From Cherax quadricarinatus (lineage: Eukaryota > Arthropoda > Malacostraca > Decapoda > Parastacidae): 64,000 nucleotides of DNA. The stretch is taken from contig NC_091382.1 of assembly GCF_038502225.1 (NCBI RefSeq), forward strand, positions 11,232,243 to 11,296,242. The letters run 5' to 3'. The notes under the pieces were generated by a model, which ran no database searches, was not told the DNA's origin, and was given only the letters and a program-made list of their open reading frames with translations. Numbering within the stretch: the stretch's first letter is position 1; the number at the start of each line of letters is the position of its first letter. Below, piece by piece: positions 52,722-60,522 of the stretch. The position numbers were made by a program, and so were the translations under genes.

Positions 52722-52892
52722 CCACTGGATGCAACCCACACCAGTCGACTAACACCCAGATACCTACTTACTGCTAGGTGAACAGGGACAGCAGGTGTCT
52801 TAAGGAAACACGCCCAATGTTTCCACCCGTACCGGGGATCGAACCACGGACCTCAATGTGTGAGCTGAGTGAGCTACCAACCGAGGCAATCA
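52722..52892 (-). repeat. tRNA-derived SINE-1
   Basis: Head 'ttggtagctcactcagctca' and B box GGTTCGATCCCC on the minus strand, then 'gtcgactggtgtgggttgca'. Lacks the distal tail of the 35575 copy. Confidence 0.78.
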
Positions 52893-53132
52893 TTAATTCA
52901 TTAGTGACTGTTGGGTGACCCTGTGATGGACTTAAGCGGTGTGAATCACTACAGTGAACCTCTGCCACAGTAACCATGGACTGAGTGGTGCTGCGCCCAC
53001 TGGCTCCCCTGTCATGTTATATCCCAACATTTTCTGTAATATTTTCTTAGCGCTGATTACGTCATGTGTTGGGAATCCCGTTTTCCCGTCACGTCTCCAG
53101 GAGGCGAGATGGTAAGCCTCGTGAACACTGTG

Positions 53133-54668
53133 TACGCTCCAGAAGACAAGACAACCCCAGAATATTTTAATATTTCTATGTACGCTCCAGTAGACAAGAC
53201 AACCCCAGAATATTTTAATATTTCTATGTACGCTCCAGTAGACAAGACAACCCCAGAATATTTTAATATTTCTATGTACGCTCCAGTAGACAAGGCAACC
53301 CCAGAATATTTTAATATTTCTATGTATGCTCCAGTAGACAAGACAACCCCAGAATATTTTAATATTTCTATGTACGCTCCAGTAGACAAGGCAACCCCAG
53401 AATATTTTAATATTTCTATGTACGCTCCAGTAGACAAGACAGCGCCAGAATATTTTAATATTTCTATGTACGCTCCAGTAGACAAGACAACCCCAGAATA
53501 TTTTAATATTTCTATGTACGCTCCAGTAGACAAGGCAACCCCAGAATATTTTAATATTTCTATGTACGCTCCAGTAGACAAGACAACCCCAGAATATTTT
53601 AATATTTCTATGTACGCTCCAGTAGACAAGACAACCCCAGAATATTTTAATATTTCTATGTACGCTCCAGTAGACAAGACAACCCCAGAATATTTTAATA
53701 TTTCTATGTACGCTCCAGTAGACAAGACAAGCCCAGAATATTTTAATATTTCTATGTACGCTCCAGTAGACAAGACAACCCCAGAATATTTTAATATTTC
53801 TATGTACGCTCCAGTAGACAAGACAACCCCAGAATATTTTAATATTTCTATGTACGCTCCAGAAGACAAGACAACCCCAGAATATTTTAATATTTCTATG
53901 TACGCTCCAGAAGACAAGACAACCCCAGAATATTTTAATATTTCTATGTACGCTCCAGTAGACAAGACAAGCCCAGAATATTTTAATATTTCTATGTACG
54001 CTCCAGTAGACAAGACAACCCCAGAATATTTTAATATTTCTATGTACGCTCCAGTAGACAAGACAACCCCAGAATATTTTAATATTTCTATGTACGCTCC
54101 AGTAGACAAGACAGCGCCAGAATATTTTAATATTTCTATGTACGCTCCAGTAGACAAGACAACCCCAGAATATTTTAATATTTCTATGTACGCTCCAGTA
54201 GACAAGACAGCGCCAGAATATTTTAATATTTCTATGTACGCTCCAGTAGACAAGACAACCCCAGAATATTTTAATATTTCTATGTACGCTCCAGTAGACA
54301 AGACAGCGCCAGAATATTTTAATATTTCTATGTACGCTCCAGTAGACAAGGCAACCCCAGAATATTTTAATATTTCTATGTACGCTCCAGTAGACAAGAC
54401 AGCGCCAGAATATTTTAATATTTCTATGTACGCTCCAGTAGACAAGACAACCCCAGAATATTTTAATATTTCTATGTACGCTCCAGTAGACAAGGCAACC
54501 CCAGAATATTTTAATATTTCTATGTACGCTCCAGTAGACAAGACAGCGCCAGAATATTTTAATATTTCTATGTACGCTCCAGTAGACAAGACAACCCCAG
54601 AATATTTTAATATTTCTATGTACGCTCCAGTAGACAAAACAGCGCCAGAATATTTTATAATTTCTAAG
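53133..54668. repeat. 48-bp minisatellite, 32 units
   Basis: Unit reads TACGCTCCAGTAGACAAGAC then 'aaccccagaatattttaat' and 'atttctatg'. Variants are confined almost wholly to two sites: GTA/GAA (units 1, 16, 17) and ACAACC / GCAACC / ACAGCG / ACAAGC. Three frames stay open throughout because 48 is a multiple of three; plus frame 53064-54674 would give a 16-residue repeat 'YAPVDKTTPEYFNISM'. Variant order is not random (alternating TT/TA types in units 20-32). I treat it as non-coding. Confidence 0.93.
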
Positions 54669-54778
54669 TTTTAATTTTGGGCTACTTAACCCAAGAAACA
54701 AAAGAAGTGCGATGGCAAACATGTGATGAAAATATTTTTGAAAACGACCAGTTGAAGAATGAGACACGTGCAACATTT

Positions 54779-54835
54779 GGGAATCTTTACCGAGGAAACG
54801 TTTCGCCAGCCAGTGACTTCTTCAGTCCAATACAG
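54779..54835 (-). ncRNA. Hammerhead-like ribozyme, H1
   Basis: GGA | CTGAAGA | A | GTCA-CTGGC-TGGC | GAAACGTT | TCC. Confidence 0.68.
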
Positions 54836-54882
54836 AGAATAAGAGAGGAAGATGATTAGGTAAGACACATATGCAACAGTTA

Positions 54883-54939
54883 GGTATCTTTATTTCGAAA
54901 CGTTTCGCCTACACAGTAGGCTTCTTCAGTCAAGTACAG
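54883..54939 (-). ncRNA. Hammerhead-like ribozyme, H2, stem I U-G intermediate
   Basis: TGA | CTGAAGA | A | GCCTA-CTGTG-TAGGC | GAAACGTT | TCG; the third stem I pair is a U-G wobble between the CGA/TCG and TGA/TCA forms. Confidence 0.75.
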
Positions 54940-55085
54940 AAAAGTTGATAGAAGCAGAAGATACTTGAAGACGATGTAATCAGTCCATCACCCTTAAAGT
55001 TTTGAGGTGGTCAGTCCCTCAGTCTGGAGAAGAGCATTGTTCCATAGTATGAAACAATATGGAGATGAAGTGACAGAATGGATTA

Positions 55086-55394
55086 TAGGTCACTGATAAT
55101 GAATATGATGGTTAAAATTGTTTGTTAACTCTACTTTTCAATATACACCTACGTGTCACAACAGGTTCCAACAGTGTGTTTCTTACCATACTCACAGTCT
55201 GACTGACCTTCATTACTGTTCCAGCAGTCATAGAAGGTGGTTGTGATGTCCAAGTTTATATTCTGACACTTTTAAAACTTACAATAAATATTCACTGAGC
55301 AAGTTATTGATATGCATGTGAGGCCAGAGGCATGAGGTGGGTAGTCTCAGGAGAGACTGGCCACCTCGTCAATCATTGGAGTCTGGGATGAAAA
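55086..55394. other. No recognisable gene
   Basis: Nothing identified. Confidence 0.4.
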
Positions 55395-55966
55395 ATGTTC
55401 AACATCCACCTCTCATTGAACCAAACAAAATTTTGCTACCACCACTACACATAAAACTGAGGCTCATGTAAAAGTTATGGACAAATCCGGTCAGGGATTC
55501 AAGTATTTAACATCAAAATTCCCATCACTGAGCGACGCTAAGAGAGGGAGTCTTCAATGGTCCTCAGATTCGAGAGCTTCTTAAAGATGGTAACTTTGAA
55601 TCAGACCTTCATGGGGAGGAGAAAACTGCTTGGGAAGTATTTAAGTTAATGGCGAAGGGATTTCTCGAAAACAGAAGGGAAGGCAACAATGAAGAATTGG
55701 TGGAAAACCTCATCAAGCCTTACAAGAACATGGGATGTAACATGTCACTTAAAATCCACTTTTTGAACTCGCATTTAGACTTTTTTTTTTCTCCAGCGAA
55801 GTGTGGGGCAGTTAGTGACGAACATGGTGAAACGTTTCACCAAGATATTTCAACCATGGAAAAATGGTACCAGGGCAAATGGAGCACAAGAATGCTTGCA
55901 GAATATTGCTGGACGTTGGCAAGAGATGATTCTTTAGCCCACTATAAGCGTCAAGCAAAAAGATAG
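55395..55966 (+). pseudogene. Degenerate coding fragment, unnamed conserved arthropod protein
   Basis: Plus frames contain 'LIEPNKILLPPLHIKL', 'GPQIRELLKDGNFESDL', 'GCNMSLKIHFLNSHLDFF', 'GAVSDEHGETFHQDISTMEK' and 'MLAEYCWTLARDDS'. I recall this as a recurrent intronless, probably transposon-associated family in arthropod genomes, but I cannot name it. Stops and frameshifts near 55460-55540 and a T/C-rich insertion at 55790 ('FFFSPAKCG') show it is broken. The open part is 55649-55966. Confidence 0.55.
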
Positions 55967-56204
55967 AGAGTAGGTACGGATTAGAGTTTAAAACATACTG
56001 ACATATTGTACGTTATAATAAAATAATTAAATATTATATGTTTCGTATCTTTAAAATTATAGCCAATAAGCATTTTTCAAGGCGATATTTGTATTCAGGA
56101 CATGAAAATACAAAAGAATTAACTTCTCATTTAAGAAGCATATAACCTTTCAAAAATTGTTGAGCAGTGTTACTTCGTACTTATCTTCCTCTGTTATTCT
56201 CTGT
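55967..56204. other. AT-rich, no gene
   Basis: Nothing identified. Confidence 0.4.
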
Positions 56205-56986
56205 ATTTTACCTTTATTCTCTGTATTGGACTGTTATTCTCTGTATTGGAATGTTATTCTCTATTGGACTGTCATTCTCTGTATTGGACTGTTATTCTCT
56301 GTATTGGACTGTTATTCTCTGTATTGGACTGTTATTCTCTGTATTGGACTGTTATTCTCTGTATTGGACTGTTATTCTCTGTATTGGACTGTTATTCTCT
56401 GTATTGGACTGTTATTCTCTGTATTGGACTGTTATTCTCTGTATTGGACTGTTATTCTCTGTACTGGACTGTTATTCTCTGTATTGGACTGTTATTCCCT
56501 GTACTGGACTGTTATTCTCTATATTGGACTGTTATTCTCTGTATCGGACTGTTATTCTCCGTACTGGACTGTTATTCTCTGTACTGGACTGTTATTCTCT
56601 ACTGGACTGTCATTCCCTGTACTGGACCGTTATTCTATATATTGGACTGTTATTCTCTATATTGGACTGTTATTCTCTATATTGGACTGTTATTCTCTAT
56701 ATTGGACTGTTATTCTCTATATTGGACTGTTATTCTCTATATTGGACTGTTATTCTCTATATTGGACTGTTATTCTCTATACTGGACTGTTATTCCCTAT
56801 ATTGGACTGTTATTCCCTATAATGGGCTGTTATTCCCTGCATTGGACTGTTATTCCCTGTAATGGACTGTTATTCTCTATATTGGACTGTTATTCTCTAT
56901 ATTGGACTGTTATTCCCTATAATGGACTGTTATTCCCTGTAATGGACTGTTATTCCCTGTAATGGACTGTTATTCCCTGTAATGGA
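56205..56986. repeat. 20-bp minisatellite, about 39 units, derived from ribozyme stem I
   Basis: Unit CTGTATTGGACTGTTATTCT with CTATA, CTGTAC and CCCTG variants grouped in blocks. The unit 'ctctgtattggactg' is the normal H1 sequence just 5' of and into the CTGATGA core. The array runs directly into 'gcgaaacgtttcttcaataa' (56991), the 3' half of an H1 ribozyme. Confidence 0.9.
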
Positions 56987-57229
56987 CTAGCGAAACGTTT
57001 CTTCAATAAAGATTCCCAAATGCTACACAAGCGCCTCATGGCAAATATGTCTTTGAATTTACGTTTGTAGGTGGAGAAGAGGTTGTAACACTGACACACT
57101 GATAAAACACACTAGACAAACTCTTCATTAAATAAAGAATATATGGTAAACACATGAAACGTTACATGAAAAACAAGTGTACCAAATTGTGGAAAAAGAC
57201 ACTTATGTACAGTTCAGGACATTTATTAT

Positions 57230-57450
57230 ATGTCCTGAACTGTACATAAGTTTGAGGTAATCAGTCCCTCAACCTGGTTGATGGACCGATTACCTCAAAA
57301 CTTCTACTCTCCTTACCCATTTCTACTTTGTATTGGACTGATGAAGCCACTGTGTGGCGAAACGTTTCTTCAATAAAGATTCCCATGTGTTGCATAAGTG
57401 TCTCAATTCTTCAACTTGTCGGTTTTCAAAACCATTCATCACATGATAGT
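57230..57450 (+). mobile_element. H1 ribozyme element, single unit
   Basis: 'gttgatggaccgattacctc', ribozyme 57330, 'ttgcataagtgtctcaattc', terminal hairpin 'ggttttcaaaacc' (57421-57433). A short inverse 'gaggtaatcagtccctcaac' precedes it. Confidence 0.7.
57330..57384 (+). ncRNA. Hammerhead-like ribozyme, H1
   Basis: GGA | CTGATGA | A | GCCA-CTGTG-TGGC | GAAACGTT | TCT (one G-U pair). Confidence 0.76.
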
Positions 57451-57626
57451 AATTACAGATAAGGTAGATTATAGTGGAAAAATGAATATGTTATTAGAAG
57501 ACGGAGGAACTTACGTGCCTCTTAACCCAGTAGCTAGCTTGGGAATCTGTGGACGAACTCACCAGTCGTAGATCAATGGTTCAAAGAACCGACATGTTGT
57601 TAAATTAGACACATGTGCAACTCTTG

Positions 57627-57681
57627 GGTATCTTCATTGAGGAAACGTTTCGCCACACAGTGGCTTCATCAGTCCATACAA
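57627..57681 (-). ncRNA. Hammerhead-like ribozyme, H1
   Basis: GGA | CTGATGA | A | GCCA-CTGTG-TGGC | GAAACGTT | TCC. Confidence 0.8.
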
Positions 57682-57761
57682 AGGAGAATCTTGAAGAACA
57701 GGAGGAGAATGAGTTAATCAGTCCCTCAACCTTGAGTCGATGTGGTCAGTCCATCAATCTT

Positions 57762-57815
57762 GAATAGACTGATGAAGCCACTGTGTGGCGAAACGTTTCC
57801 TCAATGAAGATACCC
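57762..57815 (+). ncRNA. Hammerhead-like ribozyme, H1
   Basis: AGA | CTGATGA | A | GCCA-CTGTG-TGGC | GAAACGTT | TCC; the third stem I pair is lost. Confidence 0.72.
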
Positions 57816-58083
57816 AAGAGTTGCACATGTGTCTAATTTAACAACTCACCAGTCACTCACCTCTGGTCTCCTTAATTTTCTATATAAAAAAAAATTGCAT
57901 TTCAACTGTCACACCTACTAAGAAGGTTGTGATAGCTATTTAAACTGGCAGAACAGTCTGGTTGATCAGAAGGTCAACAAGTTTGACTTCATATCAAGTT
58001 TCCAGAGTTGAACTCTCAAAACTGATCACAGATCCGGCAGTACACCACCACCTTCATGAAAATTAGACACGGGTGCAACATCT

Positions 58084-58137
58084 GGGTATCTTTATTGCAA
58101 ATGTTTCGCCATCCAGTGGCTTTATCTATACAAATTC
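58084..58137 (-). ncRNA. Hammerhead-like motif, H3, decayed
   Basis: Core TAGATAA, stem II GCCA-CTGGA-TGGC, GAAACATT, TGC. Confidence 0.5.
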
Positions 58138-58260
58138 AAGGACATATATGGAAGACAGTAAAACTATATACGAAAGCTGAGGTAATCAGTCCCTCAGCCT
58201 AAGAGACTGATTACCTCATCTTTTGTATACGCTTCTACTGTTTTCCCATTATGTCCTTGA

Positions 58261-58312
58261 ATTTGTATTGATAAAGCCACTGGATGGCGAAACATTTGCA
58301 ATAAAGATACCC
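58261..58312 (+). ncRNA. Hammerhead-like ribozyme, H3 (U3-A8)
   Basis: TGTA | TTGATAA | A | GCCA-CTGGA-TGGC | GAAACATT | TGCA; a G-U wobble keeps stem I. Confidence 0.65.
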
Positions 58313-58368
58313 AGATGTTGCACCCGTGTCTTATTTTCATGAATCTAGTGGGTACTGTATACCGTTGT

Positions 58369-58530
58369 GCAAGACAGGTATACAATACCGACAAGATGAA
58401 AGTTAAGACACATGTGCAACATCTGGTTATCTTTTTTGTAGACGTTTCGCCATCCAATAAAGATAACCAGATGTTGCACAAGTGTCTTAACTTTCATCTT
58501 GTCGGTATTGTATACCTGTCTTGCACAACT
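58369..58530. repeat. H3 terminal palindrome with truncated ribozyme
   Basis: 'ttgtgcaagacaggtataca' and its inverse flank a centre where 'gtagacgtttcgccatcc' switches strand to 'aataaagataaccagatg'. Stem II is cut. Confidence 0.65.
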
Positions 58531-58589
58531 TGTCAGGCACCGCAACATCATGGTATGGAAATATAAACACAAATGCAGTATAATGCGAT

Positions 58590-58640
58590 CCTTTATTGAC
58601 TACGTTTCGCCCACACAGTGGGCTTTTCCAAGTGACTTGA
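58590..58640 (-). ncRNA. Hammerhead-like motif, H4, A6 changed
   Basis: CAC | TTGGAAA | A | GCCCA-CTGTG-TGGGC | GAAACGTA | GTC; A6 is G and stem I is mismatched, unlike the plus copy. Confidence 0.5.
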
Positions 58641-58683
58641 AAAAGCCCACTGTGTGGGCGAAACGTAGTCAATAAAGGATCAC
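58627..58683 (+). ncRNA. Hammerhead-like ribozyme, H4 (U3-A8), reference copy
   Basis: GAC (58634-58636) pairs with GTC (58668-58670). Core TTGAAAA 58637-58643 with U3 and A8, extra A 58644, stem II GCCCA/TGGGC, G12 58660, ACGT 58663-58666, A17 58667. Confidence 0.75.
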
Positions 58684-58898
58684 ATCATACTGCATTTGTG
58701 TTTATATTTCCATTGTGTCGGTATTTTATACCATTTATTTCCAACATCATGGTATCTTGATTCAGAGGACATCTACAAGACCTTCTTCACGGCTACTGCA
58801 ACTAACCCATCTCTTTGGGAAGGACCTACTTCCACTGGGGAATCCCGCCTACCAGTGACTTTGCCCTCGTCTGCTGCCCGTCCCTAGCCACTGACGCC

Positions 58899-58906
58899 TA
58901 TATAAC
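58899..58906 (+). promoter_or_regulatory. TATA box of H3 element
   Basis: TATATAAC about 144 bp upstream of the ribozyme core at 59043. Confidence 0.5.
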
Positions 58907-59033
58907 CGCCAGTCTTCTTGTCTTTACTCCAGATTCTCCTCCACCACGATGCTGTGAACACTAACTCCAAGGCCGAGGGACTGATTACCTCATCTTTTGT
59001 ATATAGTTCTACTGTCTTCCTATTATGTCCTAG

Positions 59034-59086
59034 AATCTGTATTGATAAAGCCACTGGATGGCGAAACGTCTACAATAAAGATATCC
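59034..59086 (+). ncRNA. Hammerhead-like ribozyme, H3 (U3-A8)
   Basis: TGTA | TTGATAA | A | GCCA-CTGGA-TGGC | GAAACGTC | TACA. Confidence 0.74.
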
Positions 59087-59200
59087 AGATGTTGCACATG
59101 TGTCTTAACTTTCAATTTGGGTAGGACCTACTTCCACTGGGGAATCCCGCCTACCAGTGACTATGCCCTCGTCTGCTACACGTCTCTCTTCACTGACGCC

Positions 59201-59208
59201 TATATAAG
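59201..59208 (+). promoter_or_regulatory. TATA box of H3 element
   Basis: TATATAAG about 143 bp upstream of the interrupted ribozyme core at 59344. Confidence 0.5.
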
Positions 59209-59333
59209 CGCCAGTCTCCTTACCTGTGCTTCAGAATCTCTACAACCACGGTGCTCTAAACACCACCTCCAAGGCTGAGGGACTGATTACCTCATCTTTT
59301 GTATATAGTTCTTCCGTTTTCTAATTATGTCCA

Positions 59334-59474
59334 AGAATTTGTATTGATAAAGCCACTGGAGGCCAGGAGGCCTGGTCACAGACCGGGCCGCGGGGGCGTT
59401 GACCCCCGAAACTCTCTCCAGGTAAACTCCAGGCTCTCCAGGATGGCGAAACGTCTACAATAAAGATAACCAGA
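59334..59474 (+). ncRNA. H3 hammerhead-like ribozyme, insertion-interrupted
   Basis: TGTA | TTGATAA | A | GCCA-CTGGA before 59361 and TGGC | GAAACGTC | TACA after 59443. Confidence 0.65.
59361..59443 (+). mobile_element. LINE B/D-type 3' tail inserted in ribozyme loop
   Basis: 'ggcctggtcacagaccgggc', 'gggggcgttgacccccgaaa', 'ctctctccaggtaa' match the 3' ends of the B/D LINE group. GGA occurs at both junctions. Confidence 0.7.
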
Positions 59475-59505
59475 TGTTGCACAAGTGTCTTAACTTTCAA
59501 CTGTA

Positions 59506-59784
59506 TACCGTGCGTGTAGACCACCATGACGCAGGTGTCCTCTCTCACCCACAACAAACCACACCCAACCTTCCAATTACACTAATTATACAGATGCTTT
59601 TCCAAAAAATCATCATTAATGTAAAAATTCACAAACCTAAAGTTTTACTCTTTGTAATTATCGTAAAATGTTGCATCAGCATCAGCATAACAACATAAGT
59701 GTTCACGTTGTTTCAAAGGAAAAATGTCCACTAATGACATACTGTTTACAAACAACGAACAATAAAAATTCAACTTTTGTTAAA
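59506..59784. other. No recognisable gene
   Basis: Nothing identified. Confidence 0.4.
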
Positions 59785-60424
59785 AACATAAGAAAGGAGG
59801 AACACTGCAGCAGGCCTGTTGGCCCACACTAGGCAAGTCCTTTACAATCCTTCCCACTAACAAAATATTTAACCAACCCAATTTTTAATGCTATCCAAGA
59901 AATAAGTTTTGATGATTCTATTTACTCATTATGCAAGTCTCGCTCAAATCCAACCCCTCTCACTCATGTATTTATCTAACCTAAATTTGAAACTACCGAA
60001 CGTTTTAGCTTCAATAACCCTACTAAGCAGACTGTTCCACTCATCAACTACCCTATTTCCAAACCAATATTTCTTATATCTGCTAGTAGCAAACTGAATA
60101 GTGGTGGACTACCTGATGACTTCGTTCCTTATGACACGAAATCGTAATGACACGCCTGCAAACAAACCACGGTACGGGTTGGGACTGAACTCGCGGCAAG
60201 TGAGTCGTAAAACTCTCTAGGCCAGGTAAAGTTATTTTTATCATAGCGTAGTCTGACCGAGTTTTTGATAATTGCCATAACACGCTCGTTAGGCCACTAT
60301 TACAATATTAGTGCTTGTGGGCTGGCTGTTTTTCTAATGCTATAATATTCAACCTTTCTGGCTATGGGTATTGGTATGCCTGGGGCACTTCCTGCCTTCT
60401 GCCTATCGCCTCTCTCACTCCAGC

Positions 60425-60522
60425 GATACATAAGAACATAAGAACATAAGAAATGAGGAACACTGCAGCAGGCCTGTTGGCCCATACTAGGCAGGTCCTT
60501 TACAATTCATCCCACTAACAAA
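60425..60522 (-). mobile_element. LINE A2 3' tail attached to LINE C
   Basis: 'gtatgggccaacaggcctgc' and repeated 'ttcttatg' lie between the LINE C 3' end and the target duplication CACTCCAGC (60416-60424). Confidence 0.8.

Larger units (their letters stand above)
54745..55085 (-). mobile_element. H1 unit fused to H2 unit
   Basis: A minus H1 fragment (54745-54850) is joined to a minus H2 unit (54857-55080). The H2 part ends at 'tgaagtgacagaatgg', just before the TATA region. Confidence 0.7.
57568..57842. mobile_element. H1 ribozyme element, palindromic, 12-bp target duplication
   Basis: AACTCACCAGTC at 57556-57567 and 57843-57854 (exact). Minus unit 57590-57765 and truncated plus unit 57766-57842. 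Confidence 0.82.
58050..58345. mobile_element. H3 ribozyme element, palindromic
   Basis: 'ttcatgaaaattagacacgg' and 'ccgtgtcttattttcatgaa' form the ends; minus then plus unit. Confidence 0.72.
58557..58742. mobile_element. H4 ribozyme element, palindromic, 13-bp target duplication, nested in H3 unit
   Basis: AACATCATGGTAT at 58544-58556 and 58743-58755 (exact). Two ribozyme copies sit head-to-head. Terminal hairpin 'ggtattttatacc' at 58720. The flanking H3 unit reads on across it ('cagg caccgc' ... 'cttgattcagaggacatc'). Confidence 0.85.
58756..59117 (+). mobile_element. H3 ribozyme unit
   Basis: Continues the H3 body after the nested H4 element: 'ggacatctacaagaccttct', 'tccactggggaatcccgcct', TATATAAC, ribozyme 59034, 'ttgcacatgtgtcttaactt'. 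Confidence 0.8.
59118..59505 (+). mobile_element. H3 ribozyme unit with stem II loop interrupted by LINE tail
   Basis: 'gtaggacctacttccactgg', TATATAAG at 59201-59208, then a ribozyme split by 83 bp at 59361-59443, and 'ttgcacaagtgtcttaactt'. Confidence 0.78.

Noticed and set aside
52932..54776. 614-codon minus-strand repeat protein and 526-codon second minus frame
   Set aside because: All are readings of the 48-bp minisatellite; no frame is favoured by silent changes and no promoter or splice context was seen.
60254..60298. Ribozyme in the right duplication arm
   Set aside because: 'gagtttttgataattgcc' has a TTGATAA-like word by strand reading but no stem II or GAAAC follows.
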